Shown: positions 26,365 to 36,195 of the stretch, one piece after another
How the letters are laid out: every line of letters starts with the position of its first letter
Position numbering within the stretch: the first letter of the stretch is position 1
Source: Achromobacter sp. Bel
GTDB taxonomy: Bacteria > Pseudomonadota > Gammaproteobacteria > Burkholderiales > Burkholderiaceae_B
Assembly (NCBI RefSeq): GCF_012928505.1
Contig: NZ_JABBJN010000023.1
Location: 1 to 64,000, forward strand
Direction of reading: 5' to 3'
DNA length: 64,000 nt
Translations under genes and position numbers: made by a program
The notes under the pieces: model-generated
The model's database searches: none
What the model was told of the DNA's origin: nothing
The model's input: only the letters and a program-made list of their open reading frames with translations

Positions 26365-27443
26365 TGGCGCTGGTGTTACCGACACGTTGGCCGCGCGCAG
26401 CCTCCTGGCACGCGCACCGCGCTGGCTGGTTCGCCGCCACGCTTCTGACCGCTTTCCTGGCCGCGCATGAACCCGCGCGCGCCGCCGACGCCGCACCGGC
26501 GACCGATGACGTCGTCCAGTTGCTGTCGCGCATCCAGCAGGCCGCGCGCAAGCAGGACTACGCCGGCGTCTTCATGTATCAACAGGGCGAAATGATCCAG
26601 TCTTCGCGCCTGGTGCATGTCCTGGACGGCACCGGTGAGCGCGAACGCCTGGAAATCCTGGATGGGCAGCCACGCGAATACCTGCGGCACAACGAGGACG
26701 TGCAGTGCCTGATCCCCGAGCGCAAGACCGTGCTGGTCGAGCGCCGCCGAGGCGACCGCTTTCCCGGCCTGCTGCTGGGCGACCCTGCCAATCTGGCCGA
26801 ACACTACAAGATCAGCACCGAACCCAAGCTGCACCGGGTGGCGGGCCGCGAGTGTCGGCTGATCACGATCGAGCCGCTGGACAAGCTGCGTTACGGCTAC
26901 CGCCTGTGCGCCGATGTCGAAACCAATCTGCTATTGAAGGCCCAGACCCTGAACGCCGCGCGCGGCGTGGTCGAGCAGGTGTCGTTCACGTCGTTGCGCC
27001 TGGGGTCGGAAGTCGATCCCCAATTGCTGACGTCGCGCTGGAGTACCCGCGACTGGAAGGTGCTGGAGCCGTCGATGGCGCCCGTCGATCTGTCGGCTCA
27101 GGGCTGGCGCATCCCGGCGCCCAAGGGCTTCAAGGTGGTCATGCAGGTGGCGCGCTCGATGGGGCGCGGCGCGACCGTCAACCAGATGGTTCTATCCGAC
27201 GGCCTGGCGGCCATTTCGGTCTTCATCGAGCCCTATGATAGCCAACGCGGCCACCATCCTCCCCATGGCGCCGCGCAGCGCGGGTCGATCACCGTTTACG
27301 GAACGCGCATTGCGGACTTCTGGCTGACGGCCGTGGGCGAAGTGCCCGTGGCGACGCTGGAACAGTTGGCGGAAGCGACAGAGTATGTGCCCGCCGCACC
27401 TGCGGCGGCGGCGCCGGCAACCGGGACGGCCGGGTCCAAGTGA
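26364..27443 (+). CDS. rseB: Sigma-E regulator RseB/MucB
   Basis: Periplasmic protein that binds RseA and senses mislocalised lipoproteins or LPS. The 359-aa protein has a signal peptide (LLTAFLAAHEPARAADA) and the MucB/RseB fold with DDVVQLLSRIQQAARKQDYAGVFMYQQGE, SSRLVHVLDGTGERERLEILDG, RECRLITIEPLDKLRYGYRL and the C-terminal domain ending RIADFWLTAVGEVPVATLEQ. ATG 26364 overlaps the rseA stop. It is followed after 41 bases by mucD. Confidence 0.93.
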   Translation: MALVLPTRWPRAASWHAHRAGWFAATLLTAFLAAHEPARAADAAPATDDVVQLLSRIQQAARKQDYAGVFMYQQGEMIQSSRLVHVLDGTGERERLEILDGQPREYLRHNEDVQCLIPERKTVLVERRRGDRFPGLLLGDPANLAEHYKISTEPKLHRVAGRECRLITIEPLDKLRYGYRLCADVETNLLLKAQTLNAARGVVEQVSFTSLRLGSEVDPQLLTSRWSTRDWKVLEPSMAPVDLSAQGWRIPAPKGFKVVMQVARSMGRGATVNQMVLSDGLAAISVFIEPYDSQRGHHPPHGAAQRGSITVYGTRIADFWLTAVGEVPVATLEQLAEATEYVPAAPAAAAPATGTAGSK

Positions 27444-27484
27444 TCCGAGCCCCGGGGCGGCTAGCAGCAATTTCGGAGTAACTT

Positions 27485-28966
27485 ATGAAAGCAATGACGG
27501 TGTCGAACGCTTTTTTCCGGCGCTTTCTGGTGGTTGTGGCGGCAAGCGTGGCGATGTCCGCCGCGTATGTCCCCGCTTCGGTGGCGCAGACGCCCACCGT
27601 GGCGTTGCCCGACTTTACGGGCATTGTTGAAAAGGCCGACCCCGCAGTCGTGAACATCCGCACCACGGCCACCGTGCCGGTGCGCGGCCCCGGCCCCGGC
27701 GGCGGCGGCGACCCCTACGAGTTGTTCCGCTGGTTCTTCGGCCCCGACTTCCAACAGCCGGGTCCGGGTGGCCAGTCCCCGATGCCGCGTCAGCGCCCCC
27801 AGCCTTCGCAGCCTGAAGAGCGGACTGTGCCGCGTGGCGTGGGCTCGGGTTTCTTCATTTCCGAAGACGGCTACATCCTGACCAACAACCACGTGGTGGT
27901 TGATGCGACGGACATCTACGTCACGCTCACCGACGGCCGCGAATTCAAGGCCAAGGTCATCGGCACTGACGAGCGCACCGATGTCGCGCTGATCAAGATC
28001 GAAACCAAGGATATGGTCCCGCTGGTCATCGGTGACCCCAAGAAGCTGAAGAAAGGGCAGTGGGTGCTGGCCATCGGTTCGCCGTTCGGCCTGGATTCCA
28101 CCGTGACCTCCGGCATCGTCAGCGCGATTGGCCGCGATACCGGCGAATACCTGCCGTTCATCCAGACCGACGTGGCCGTGAACCCCGGCAATTCGGGTGG
28201 CCCGCTGATCAACCTGGACGGCGAAGTCGTGGGCATCAATTCCCAGATCATTTCGCGCAGCGGCGGCTTCATGGGCATCTCGCTGGCCATCCCGATCGAC
28301 GAAGCGATGCGGGTCGTCGACCAGTTGCGCGCCACGGGCAAGGTGACGCGCGGCCGGGTCGGCGTGCAGATCGGTGAAGTCGGCAAGGACGTGGCCGAAG
28401 CCATCGGCCTGCCCAAGGCCGAAGGCGCGCTGGTCAGCAGCGTGGAAGCCGAAGGCCCCGCCGAAGAGGCGGGCGTGCAGCCGGGCGACGTGATCCTGAA
28501 GTTCAACAACGAGCCGATCAAGCGCTGGTCGGACCTGCCGCGCATCGTGGGCGAAACCAAGCCGGGCACGCGCGCCGACATGGAAGTGTGGCGCAAGGGC
28601 AAGAGCATGACTCTGTCGGTCAAGGTCGGCGAAATCCCGACCGAGAAGGCCGCGGCGGCGGGCAAGAAGCCGGCGCCGGCACCCGAAGTCACGAACGCGT
28701 TGGGCCTGGGTGTCGTGGACGTGCCTGCCGACGTGCAGAAGAAGCTGCGCATCAAGGGCGGCGTCCAAGTGAAGGTCGCCGAAGGCGCGGCCGCCAAGGC
28801 CGGCTTGCAGGAAGGCGATATTGTGTTGGCCTTGAACGACACTGACGTCACCGGCGCCAAGCAATTCGCCACGCTCGTGGGCAAGCTGGACAAGTCCCGG
28901 GCCGCGGGTTTGCTGGTGCGCCGCGGCGATCAGACGCAATGGGTGGCGGTTCCGGCCTCGAAGTAA
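27485..28966 (+). CDS. mucD: Periplasmic serine protease MucD (DegP/HtrA family)
   Basis: Periplasmic quality-control protease and chaperone. The 493-aa protein has a signal peptide (cleavage near SVAQ), a Gly/Pro/Gln-rich linker near 65-115, a trypsin-like domain with the catalytic triad in TNNHVVV (His), RTDVALIKIE (Asp) and NPGNSGGPL (Ser), and two PDZ domains (about 285-375 and 400-490). GGAG precedes ATG 27485. It closes the sigma-E operon, as in Pseudomonas mucD; termination follows at 29054. Confidence 0.95.
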   Translation: MKAMTVSNAFFRRFLVVVAASVAMSAAYVPASVAQTPTVALPDFTGIVEKADPAVVNIRTTATVPVRGPGPGGGGDPYELFRWFFGPDFQQPGPGGQSPMPRQRPQPSQPEERTVPRGVGSGFFISEDGYILTNNHVVVDATDIYVTLTDGREFKAKVIGTDERTDVALIKIETKDMVPLVIGDPKKLKKGQWVLAIGSPFGLDSTVTSGIVSAIGRDTGEYLPFIQTDVAVNPGNSGGPLINLDGEVVGINSQIISRSGGFMGISLAIPIDEAMRVVDQLRATGKVTRGRVGVQIGEVGKDVAEAIGLPKAEGALVSSVEAEGPAEEAGVQPGDVILKFNNEPIKRWSDLPRIVGETKPGTRADMEVWRKGKSMTLSVKVGEIPTEKAAAAGKKPAPAPEVTNALGLGVVDVPADVQKKLRIKGGVQVKVAEGAAAKAGLQEGDIVLALNDTDVTGAKQFATLVGKLDKSRAAGLLVRRGDQTQWVAVPASK

Positions 28967-29053
28967 GGGCTAAAGACCGTCGCTTTTTGCCCCGGGGCGG
29001 CCCGGCGGCAGAAAAAAAACCCCAAGACCAGCTAAAATGGCTGGTTGCCGCAA

Positions 29054-29082
29054 GAGGGGGCGCTTGGCGCCCCCTCGTTTTT
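29054..29082 (+). terminator. Rho-independent terminator of the sigma-E operon
   Basis: GAGGGGGCGC-TTG-GCGCCCCCTC is a perfect 10-bp stem with a 3-base loop, followed by GTTTTTG. It insulates lepA from the upstream genes. Confidence 0.9.
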
Positions 29083-29194
29083 GCCCGGGTCTGCCCATCA
29101 GCGACCCACCAGCGGCCCGCAGCGTCCCCCTAACGTCAGCCGTGCGTACTCCGGCGGCGGTGTCTTCCGGCCATGTGCCGAGTGTTCCGTCCCT

Positions 29195-29200
29195 TATAAT
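29195..29200 (+). promoter_or_regulatory. -10 element right before lepA
   Basis: TATAAT is a perfect -10 hexamer ending 7 bases before the lepA ATG (29208). The usual start distance puts the 5' end of the RNA at or next to the A of the start codon. No Shine-Dalgarno sequence and no good -35 are visible. Confidence 0.5.
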
Positions 29201-29207
29201 TTCAAGC

Positions 29208-31001
29208 ATGCAGCATATTCGCAACTTCTCCATCATTGCCCACATCGATCACGGTAAATCGACCCTGGCCGATCGCCTGATCCAGCGCTGCGGCGGATTG
29301 GCGGATCGCGAAATGTCGGCGCAGGTGCTCGATTCCATGGAAATCGAACGCGAGCGCGGCATCACCATCAAGGCCCAGACCGCCGCCCTGCATTACAAAG
29401 CGAAGGACGGCAAGACCTACAACCTGAACTTGATCGACACCCCGGGGCACGTGGACTTCTCGTATGAAGTCAGCCGCTCGCTGTCGGCATGCGAAGGCGC
29501 GCTCCTGGTGGTCGACGCGTCCCAGGGCGTGGAGGCCCAGACGGTCGCCAACTGCTACACCGCCATCGAGCTGGGTGTGGAAGTGGTGCCGGTCTTGAAC
29601 AAGATGGATCTGCCGCAGGCCGATCCCGAAGGCGCGCGCCAGGAAGTCGAAGACGTGATCGGCATCGATGCGTCCGAGGCCGTGCTGGCCAGCGCCAAGA
29701 CGGGCATGGGCATCGACGAGATCCTGGAGACCATCGTGGCCCGCGTGCCGGCGCCCAAGGGCGATCCCGACGCGCCGCTGCAAGCACTGGTCATCGACTC
29801 GTGGTTCGACAACTACGTGGGCGTCGTCATGCTGGTGCGCATCATCAATGGCGTGCTCAAGCCCAAGGACAAGATCCTGCTGATGGCCTCCGGCGCCACC
29901 CACCTGTGCGAGCAGACCGGCGTGTTCACGCCGAAGTCGCAGCAGCGTCCGCACCTGTCGGCGGGCGAAGTGGGCTTCATTATCGCCGGCATCAAGCAAT
30001 TGGAAGACGCCAAGGTGGGCGACACGGTCACGCTGGCCAATAAGCCTGCCGCCAGTGCGCTGCCCGGCTTCAAGGAAGTCAAGCCGCAGGTGTTCGCCGG
30101 CCTGTACCCGGTGGAAAGCTCCGAATACGACCAGTTGCGCGATTCGCTCGACAAGCTGAAGCTGAACGACGCCGCGCTGATGTTCGAGCCGGAAGTCTCG
30201 CAGGCGCTGGGCTTCGGCTTTCGCTGCGGCTTTCTGGGCCTCTTGCACATGGAAATCGTGCAGGAACGCCTGGAGCGCGAATTCGACATGGACATCATTA
30301 CCACCGCGCCGTCGGTGGTGTACGAGGTCGAACAGCGCGACGGCTCGGTGATCACTGTGGAAAGCCCGTCCCGCATGCCGGAAGTGGGCAAGATCCAGGA
30401 CATCCGCGAACCCATTGTGAAAGTCACGCTGTTCATGCCGCAGGACTACGTCGGTCCGGTCATGACGCTGTGCAACAACAAGCGCGGTTCGCAGGTCAAC
30501 ATGAGCTATCACGGCCGCCAGGTCCATCTGGTGTACGAGATCCCGCTGGCCGAGATCGTGCTGGACTTCTTCGACAAGCTGAAGTCGGTGTCGCGCGGCT
30601 ATGCCTCGATGGACTACGAATTCCTGGAATACCGCTCGGCCGACGTGGTGCGCGTGGACCTGCTGATCAATAACGACCGCGTGGACGCGCTGGCCGTGAT
30701 TGTCCACCGCAGCAACGCGCGTCACCGCGCCCGCGACGTCGTGACCCGCATGCGCGGCCTGATCCCGCGCCAGATGTTCGACGTGGTCATCCAGGCCGCC
30801 ATCGGCGCGGAGATCATTGCGCGTGAAAACGTGAAGGCGCTGCGCAAGAACGTGCTGGCCAAGTGCTACGGCGGCGACATCTCGCGCAAGAAGAAGCTGC
30901 TGGAAAAGCAGAAGGCCGGCAAGAAGCGCATGAAGCAGGTGGGTAGCGTGGAAATTCCGCAGGAGGCGTTCCTGGCCATCCTGCAAGTGGAAGACAAGTA
31001 G
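29208..31001 (+). CDS. lepA: Translation elongation factor 4 (LepA)
   Basis: Ribosome-bound GTPase, acting in initiation or back-translocation. The 597-aa protein starts [19 protein letters not shown] (G1), with GITIKAQTA (G2), DTPGHVDF (G3), NKMDLP (G4) and SAKTGMG (G5), then EF-G-like domains and the LepA-specific C-terminus ending [22 protein letters not shown] chose ATG 29208 from family alignment; the open frame back to 29037 crosses a terminator. lepB follows after 23 bases. Confidence 0.96.
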   Translation: MQHIRNFSIIAHIDHGKSTLADRLIQRCGGLADREMSAQVLDSMEIERERGITIKAQTAALHYKAKDGKTYNLNLIDTPGHVDFSYEVSRSLSACEGALLVVDASQGVEAQTVANCYTAIELGVEVVPVLNKMDLPQADPEGARQEVEDVIGIDASEAVLASAKTGMGIDEILETIVARVPAPKGDPDAPLQALVIDSWFDNYVGVVMLVRIINGVLKPKDKILLMASGATHLCEQTGVFTPKSQQRPHLSAGEVGFIIAGIKQLEDAKVGDTVTLANKPAASALPGFKEVKPQVFAGLYPVESSEYDQLRDSLDKLKLNDAALMFEPEVSQALGFGFRCGFLGLLHMEIVQERLEREFDMDIITTAPSVVYEVEQRDGSVITVESPSRMPEVGKIQDIREPIVKVTLFMPQDYVGPVMTLCNNKRGSQVNMSYHGRQVHLVYEIPLAEIVLDFFDKLKSVSRGYASMDYEFLEYRSADVVRVDLLINNDRVDALAVIVHRSNARHRARDVVTRMRGLIPRQMFDVVIQAAIGAEIIARENVKALRKNVLAKCYGGDISRKKKLLEKQKAGKKRMKQVGSVEIPQEAFLAILQVEDK

Positions 31002-31024
31002 AACCAAAAGAAGGCGGTTAGCTG

Positions 31025-31909
31025 ATGAGTTGGAACTTTGCCCTGATCCTGTTTGTTCTGCTGGTCCTGACCGGCATTATCTGGGTGCTTGATCTGGCGG
31101 TGCTGCGACGTGGTCGCGAAGCACGCGCCCAAGCAGCGATGGCGCAGTACGACGCGGCCCTGGTCGGAGACGCTCAGGAAGCCGAGCGCCTGCGCCGCGA
31201 AGCCGGCGATGCCGCGCGGCGCGTGCCCTGGTGGATCGAGTACGCCGTCAGCTTCTTTCCCGTCATCCTGTTCGTCTTCATGCTGCGTTCGTTCGTCGTG
31301 GAGCCGTTCCGGATTCCTTCGGGTTCGATGCTGCCCACGCTGCAGTCGGGTGACCTGATCCTGGTGAACAAGTTCAGCTACGGCTTGCGCCTGCCCGTGA
31401 TCGACAAGAAGGTCGTGGAGATCGGCAAGCCCGCTCGCGGCGACGTGTTTGTGTTCCGCTACCCCGTGGATCCGGATGTGGACTACATCAAGCGCGTGGT
31501 CGGCCTGCCGGGCGACGAAATCGCCTACCTGGACAAAAAACTGTACATAAATGGCGAATTGGTGCCGCATGTGCGCGACGGCGACTACTTCGAGCCGGAT
31601 CGTGTCTCCTATATCGCACAATATAAAGAGAAGTTGGGCGATGTTGAGCACAAAATCCTGCTCGATGAGAACAAGCCGCAAGATTATTCGCCGATGTGGC
31701 AATTTCCCAACCGGGAAAACTGCCAATACAGCCGCAATGGGGTACGCTGCAAAGTACCTGAAGGCAGTTATTTCGCCATGGGCGATAATCGGGACAACAG
31801 CGCGGACAGCCGGTACTGGGGCTTCGTACCTGAATCCAATATCGTCGGACGCGCGTTCTTCATCTGGATGAATTTCAGCGATCTCAGCCGCATCGGCCGG
31901 TTCAACTGA
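31025..31909 (+). CDS. lepB: Signal peptidase I
   Basis: Cleaves signal peptides of exported proteins in the inner membrane. The 294-aa protein has TM1 ([20 protein letters not shown]), a charged cytoplasmic loop, TM2 ([14 protein letters not shown]), and the Ser/Lys dyad in [13 protein letters not shown] (nucleophile Ser) and [12 protein letters not shown] (Lys), then [18 protein letters not shown]. It lies between lepA and rnc in the conserved lepA-lepB-rnc-era order. Confidence 0.96.
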   Translation: MSWNFALILFVLLVLTGIIWVLDLAVLRRGREARAQAAMAQYDAALVGDAQEAERLRREAGDAARRVPWWIEYAVSFFPVILFVFMLRSFVVEPFRIPSGSMLPTLQSGDLILVNKFSYGLRLPVIDKKVVEIGKPARGDVFVFRYPVDPDVDYIKRVVGLPGDEIAYLDKKLYINGELVPHVRDGDYFEPDRVSYIAQYKEKLGDVEHKILLDENKPQDYSPMWQFPNRENCQYSRNGVRCKVPEGSYFAMGDNRDNSADSRYWGFVPESNIVGRAFFIWMNFSDLSRIGRFN

Positions 31910-31911
31910 TT

Positions 31912-32673
31912 ATGTCGCTAGCCACGCTAGAAAACCGCCTGGATCACCACTTCGGTGATGCAGCCTTGTTGGAACAGGCACTGACGCATCGCAGTCACGG
32001 TGCGCGCCACAACGAGCGATTGGAATTCCTTGGGGATTCCGTTTTGAACTTCGTCGTGGCAGCCATGCTGTTCGAGCGTTATTCCAAAATCGACGAAGGC
32101 GATCTGTCGCGGCTGCGGGCCAACCTGGTCAAGCAGGCGTCGCTGGCGGATATCGCGCAGCGCCTGGAACTGTCGCAGTACCTGCGCCTGGGCGAAGGCG
32201 AATTGAAGAGCGGCGGGTTCCGCCGGCCGTCCATTCTTGCGGATACGGTCGAGGCGCTGTTCGGCGCCGTCTTCCTGGACGCCGGATTCGACGCCGCGCG
32301 CCGCGTGATCGTGCGCCAGTACCAGCCGGTGCTGGCCTCGGTCGACCCCAAAACGCTGGGCAAGGACGCCAAGACCTTGCTGCAGGAATTCCTGCAAGGC
32401 CGCAAGCTGGCGCTGCCGTTGTATACGGTGGTGGCCACGCATGGCGCGGCCCACAGCCAGCAGTTCGAAGTCGAGTGCGCCATCCCGGCGCTCGAGATCA
32501 AGGTTATGGCGCCCGGCGCCAGCCGCCGCGCCGCCGAGCAATCGGCGGCCAAGCTGGCGTTGGAGGCCGCGTTGGCCATCAGCCCGGCGACCAAGGCTGC
32601 CCGCAAGTCGGGCAAGGCGCGCAAAACCGCGCAATTGTCGCTGCCCGTGGCAGTGGCTCAAGAGACTAAATGA
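31912..32673 (+). CDS. rnc: Ribonuclease III
   Basis: Cuts double-stranded RNA, for example in rRNA maturation. The 253-aa protein has the signature [17 protein letters not shown] (metal ligands), [18 protein letters not shown], and a C-terminal dsRNA-binding domain (about 155-225) with an added basic tail of about 25 residues ([12 protein letters not shown]). ATG 31912 follows the lepB stop by 2 bases, and the gene overlaps era by 4 (ATGA). Confidence 0.96.
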   Translation: MSLATLENRLDHHFGDAALLEQALTHRSHGARHNERLEFLGDSVLNFVVAAMLFERYSKIDEGDLSRLRANLVKQASLADIAQRLELSQYLRLGEGELKSGGFRRPSILADTVEALFGAVFLDAGFDAARRVIVRQYQPVLASVDPKTLGKDAKTLLQEFLQGRKLALPLYTVVATHGAAHSQQFEVECAIPALEIKVMAPGASRRAAEQSAAKLALEAALAISPATKAARKSGKARKTAQLSLPVAVAQETK

Positions 32674-33560
32674 GCGATACCCCTTTTCGTACTGGCTTCG
32701 TTGCCATTGTTGGCCGTCCCAATGTGGGCAAGTCCACGCTGACGAACGCCCTGATCGGTTCCAAGATCTCCATCGTGTCGCGCAAGGCGCAGACCACGCG
32801 CCACCGCATCCATGGCGTGCTGACGCGCGAGCACGAGCAGTTCGTGTTTGTCGACACCCCGGGATTCCAGACGCGCCATGGCGGCGCGATGAACCGCATG
32901 ATGAACCGCGTCGTGACGCAGGCGCTGGCCGACGTCGACGTGGTGGTGCATGTGGTGGAAGCCGGCAAATGGTCTGAAGGCGACGCCAAGCTGCTGCCGC
33001 TGTTGCCCAACCCCGAGCGCACGATCCTGGTCGTGTCCAAGATCGACGCGCTGAAGAACCGCGACGACCTGTTCGCCTTCGTCTCCAAGATCATGGCGCT
33101 GCATCCGTTCGGCGCCGTGGTGCCCGTCAGCGCCACCAAGAACCAGCAACTGGACCAGCTGCTGCAAGAAATCGCGAGCCGCCTGCCGGAAGGCGAGGCG
33201 ATGTTCGAAGAAGACACGCTGACCGACCGCCCCATGCGCTTCATCGCCGCCGAACTGGTGCGCGAGAAGATCTTCCGCCTGGTGGGCGACGAGCTGCCCT
33301 ACGGCTGCACCGTCGTCATCGAACAATGGGAAGAGACCAGCAAGGGCGCCAGCATCAATGCCTGCGTGGTGGTCGAACGCGACAGCCACAAGCCCATCTT
33401 GCTGGGCACGGGCGGCATGCACATGAAGCGTATTGCCACGGAGGCGCGGCAGGACATCGCCAAGCTGCTGGACAAGCCGGTTCACCTTGAGGTGTACATC
33501 AAGGTGCGCAAGGGCTGGTCCGACCGCGAGAGTGCGCTCCGCGACCTGGGCTATGAGTAG
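32670..33560 (+). CDS. era: Ribosome assembly GTPase Era
   Basis: Binds the 3' end of 16S rRNA during 30S maturation. The 296-aa protein has [14 protein letters not shown] (G1), TTRHRIHG (G2), DTPGFQ (G3), SKIDAL (G4) and a C-terminal KH domain with [16 protein letters not shown] and [14 protein letters not shown]. It overlaps rnc by 4 bases upstream and recO by 8 bases downstream. Confidence 0.96.
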   Translation: MSDTPFRTGFVAIVGRPNVGKSTLTNALIGSKISIVSRKAQTTRHRIHGVLTREHEQFVFVDTPGFQTRHGGAMNRMMNRVVTQALADVDVVVHVVEAGKWSEGDAKLLPLLPNPERTILVVSKIDALKNRDDLFAFVSKIMALHPFGAVVPVSATKNQQLDQLLQEIASRLPEGEAMFEEDTLTDRPMRFIAAELVREKIFRLVGDELPYGCTVVIEQWEETSKGASINACVVVERDSHKPILLGTGGMHMKRIATEARQDIAKLLDKPVHLEVYIKVRKGWSDRESALRDLGYE

Positions 33561-34140
33561 ACGGGCGCCCCGCGTCCAGGATCGCCCGGGGTTTATGCTG
33601 CACGCCACCGCGTGGCGTGAGACTTCCCTTATTGTTCAGACGTTTTCCCGCGATCATGGCTGCGTGGCCATGGTCGCCAAGGGCGCCAAGCGCCCTTATT
33701 CCGTCCTGCGTCCCGTGTTGTCGGCCTTTCAGCCCTTGCTGCTGTCCTGGACCGGCAACGGCGAGGTCAAGACCCTGACCCGTGCCGAGATCGCCGGCAT
33801 CCGCCCGCTGACGGGCACCGCCCTGATGTCGGCCTGGTACATGAACGAGCTGCTCTTGCGCCTGTTGCCGCGCGAGGATGCCCACCCCCTGCTGTTCGAC
33901 GCCTACGACATGGCCCTGCAGCAACTGTCCAACGGCACCCGCGCCGCTGGCGCGCTGCGCCGCTTCGAATGGACCTTGCTGACAGAGACCGGCTACGGCG
34001 TCGATGAAGACGCCCCTGATTTCGAAGACCCGGTGATCGAACCGGCGCTGCGCCGCGACCTGCGGGAACGCCTGGCTGAGATCCTGGCCGGCCGGCCGCT
34101 GTCCACCCGGCGCGTGCTGATGGATCTGCAACGCATCTGA
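33553..34140 (+). CDS. recO: DNA repair protein RecO, compact form
   Basis: Mediator that loads RecA with RecR. The N-terminal OB-fold is clear (GFMLHATAWRETSLIVQTFSR, GCVAMVAKGAKRPYS), as is the helical part (YMNELLLRLLPREDAHPLLFDAY, LRRFEWTLLTETGYG). At 195 aa it is clearly shorter than the roughly 240 aa of E. coli RecO. The middle of the C-terminal domain between ETGYG and LAGRPLSTRRVLMDLQ is reduced, and no zinc-binding Cys cluster is present. ATG 33553 overlaps the end of era. pdxJ, often next to recO, is absent; a LysR gene follows. Confidence 0.88.
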   Translation: MSRRAPRVQDRPGFMLHATAWRETSLIVQTFSRDHGCVAMVAKGAKRPYSVLRPVLSAFQPLLLSWTGNGEVKTLTRAEIAGIRPLTGTALMSAWYMNELLLRLLPREDAHPLLFDAYDMALQQLSNGTRAAGALRRFEWTLLTETGYGVDEDAPDFEDPVIEPALRRDLRERLAEILAGRPLSTRRVLMDLQRI

Positions 34141-34158
34141 GCGCGCCGCGCGCCGCCC

Positions 34159-35067
34159 ATGACCTTCACGCTAAAACAGGTCGAGACCTTCCGCACCGTC
34201 TACGAGACGGAAAGCGTGACTGCCGCCGCCCGGCGGCTGGACGTGTCGCCCGCGACCGTCAGCGCCACGTTGGCTGCGCTGGAGGCCAGCATCGAACTGC
34301 GCCTGTTCGAGCGTGTGCGCCAGCGCATGCAGCGCACGCCCGAGGCTACGCTGTTGTATGAAGAAATCCGCCGCTTGAATGTCGGCCTGGAAAGCCTGGG
34401 CCGCAAGATCCGCGCGATCCGCGGCGCGGCCCAGCCGCGCCTGCGCATCGGTTGCATCCATGCCTACAGCGGCGCAGTCGTCAGCGACGCGATCTCGCGT
34501 TTCCGCGCGCGCTATCCGGATACGCCCTTGTACCTGCAGATCCGCGATTCCAATACTTTGCGCGACATGGTGGTGTCGGGCGAGCTGGACCTGGCCGTGG
34601 TGGCCGATGAATCCGAGCTGGAAGGGCTGCGCGGCCATCGCCTGGCCAGCTTGCGGGCGGTGGCCGTCTTTCCGGCAGGGCATGGGCTGGCGCGTCTGGC
34701 GTGCGTGGATTTTACGCATCTGGCCGGTCTGGACGTGATCGCCTTGAATGCCGAGGACGGGTCGCGCAAGCGGCTGGATTCGCTGCTGCGCCAGGCAGGA
34801 CAGAGCCTGAGGGTGGCGATCGAAACGCCATACTCGAACACGGTGTGCCAATTGGCCCTGGCCGGGCATGGCGTCGGCATCGCCAACCCGGCGACAGCGG
34901 TGGGCATGGAGGCCGCGGGTCTGTGCTACCGCCCGTTGACGGCCTCGGTGCATTTCGAGTGCCACATGATCCTGCATGGCAGCCGGCCGCTGTCGGAGGC
35001 CGGCAAGTTCTGGGCGACCTGCCTGCGCGGTGCACTGGCTCCGCTGGTGGACCGCTTCGGGGTCTAG
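34159..35067 (+). CDS. LysR-family transcriptional regulator
   Basis: 302-aa regulator with an N-terminal winged HTH (VETFRTVYETESVTAAARRL and SPATVSATLAALEASIELRLFER) and a periplasmic-binding-like effector domain (about 90-295: RLRIGCIHAYSGAVV, GELDLAVVADES). It lies 18 bases after recO and is convergent with the PLP enzyme gene at 35086. By position it may control the minus-strand catabolic unit 35086-38164, although it is not divergent from it. The effector is unknown. Confidence 0.88.
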   Translation: MTFTLKQVETFRTVYETESVTAAARRLDVSPATVSATLAALEASIELRLFERVRQRMQRTPEATLLYEEIRRLNVGLESLGRKIRAIRGAAQPRLRIGCIHAYSGAVVSDAISRFRARYPDTPLYLQIRDSNTLRDMVVSGELDLAVVADESELEGLRGHRLASLRAVAVFPAGHGLARLACVDFTHLAGLDVIALNAEDGSRKRLDSLLRQAGQSLRVAIETPYSNTVCQLALAGHGVGIANPATAVGMEAAGLCYRPLTASVHFECHMILHGSRPLSEAGKFWATCLRGALAPLVDRFGV

Positions 35068-35085
35068 GCGGCGCAGCGCCGGAGA

Positions 35086-36192
35086 TCAACCTCGGCGGCC
35101 GTCCGACGTCACCATCAGCACTACCGAGGATTCGGCATCCAGCACCCCGGAACGTCTGAGCCGGGACACGGCAGCCAACGCGGCGGCCGAAGACAGTTCG
35201 GTTGTGACCCCTCTGCGTTCAAGCCGCTGCTGTGCCTGGGCCGCAGCGGCGTCGGAGACTTCTACCGGCGTCCCGCCCGAACGTGACATGGCTTCCAGCG
35301 ATTGCAGCGTGCAGGTGCCGCCCGCGATGGAGTACTGGTCCGTGATCCCTTCCCACAGGCCGCGCGCGTCGCCCGCCGCACGGGCCCGCGACAAGCGGGC
35401 GTACGGCTCGACCGCGTGCAGGCGGGGCAGGCGCGCGATGCGTCCGCTTTGCAGCAGGTGCTGCCAGCCCAGGAAAATCCCCCACAGCAGATCGCCGCGC
35501 GCCGTCGGCACGATGATGTCGGTGGGGGGGCCGCAGGTGTCCAGGATTTCCTGGGCGATGGGCTTGTAGCCTTCCACGCCGTAGGGATGCGTGCCGACCG
35601 GCGGATTCAGATAGTTGGTGCCGGCGAACGCGCCGTGGTTGCGGCACAGGTCCGCCACGTAAGGCCAGCGGGCCAGGCTGTCCTCGAAGGCGCTGAGCTT
35701 GGCGCCGAAGCGCTGCATGGCCTCGCGCTGCCGCGGCGGGCAATTGCGGGTGATGGCGATGTCGGCCTGCAGGCCGGCGGCTGCGCAATAGGCCGCCAGC
35801 GAGACGCCGGCATTGCCGCTGGAGGCCGCCGCCACGCGGGTCGCGCCAGCCAGGCAGGCGCGCGACACCAGTTGCGCCGCCATGCGGTCCTTGTGGCTGC
35901 CCGTGGGATTGGCGCTTTCGCACTTGAGCCAAAGCTGGCCGATGCCCTCGGCACGCGCGAGATCCGCGGCTTCCAGGTTGGGCGTGGCCCCTTCGCCCAG
36001 CGTCAAGGGTGCCAGCACCGGCATGGGGATGGTGTCGTCCACGTCTGTGTCCGGGCCGTCGTAGCCGCATTCCAGGCTGGCGGGGTGGCCCGCCGCGAGG
36101 CAGCTTGGGCAGCCTTCAGGATAGTCGTCGGGCAGCCACAGGCTCGTGCAACGGATGCAGCGCAGGCCGGACAATCTAGGGTTCATCTGCAT
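35086..36192 (-). CDS. Threonine synthase-like PLP enzyme with zinc ribbon
   Basis: 368-aa fold-type II PLP enzyme. An N-terminal zinc ribbon is visible (Cys 12, 15, 28 and 31: CIRC and CPSC). The PLP lysine lies in NPTGSHKDRM (K101), followed by ASSGNAGVSLAAY and the glycine-poor phosphate region PTARGDLLWG. Family members include threonine synthase, cysteate synthase and diaminopropionate ammonia-lyase. An arginine- or threonine-synthesis role is unlikely here because the partner genes are a deacylase and a Bug-type binding protein. Translation may start at ATG 36192 or at ATG 36186 (MNPRLSG). It follows the deacylase gene by 3 bases. Confidence 0.75.
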   Translation of the reverse strand: MQMNPRLSGLRCIRCTSLWLPDDYPEGCPSCLAAGHPASLECGYDGPDTDVDDTIPMPVLAPLTLGEGATPNLEAADLARAEGIGQLWLKCESANPTGSHKDRMAAQLVSRACLAGATRVAAASSGNAGVSLAAYCAAAGLQADIAITRNCPPRQREAMQRFGAKLSAFEDSLARWPYVADLCRNHGAFAGTNYLNPPVGTHPYGVEGYKPIAQEILDTCGPPTDIIVPTARGDLLWGIFLGWQHLLQSGRIARLPRLHAVEPYARLSRARAAGDARGLWEGITDQYSIAGGTCTLQSLEAMSRSGGTPVEVSDAAAAQAQQRLERRGVTTELSSAAALAAVSRLRRSGVLDAESSVVLMVTSDGRRG

Positions 36193-36195
36193 GGG

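Noticed and set aside
29202-31007. A 601-codon frame on the minus strand opposite lepA
   Set aside because: Antisense shadow in a GC-rich gene; the product is His/Gln/Arg/Ala-rich without recognisable motifs.
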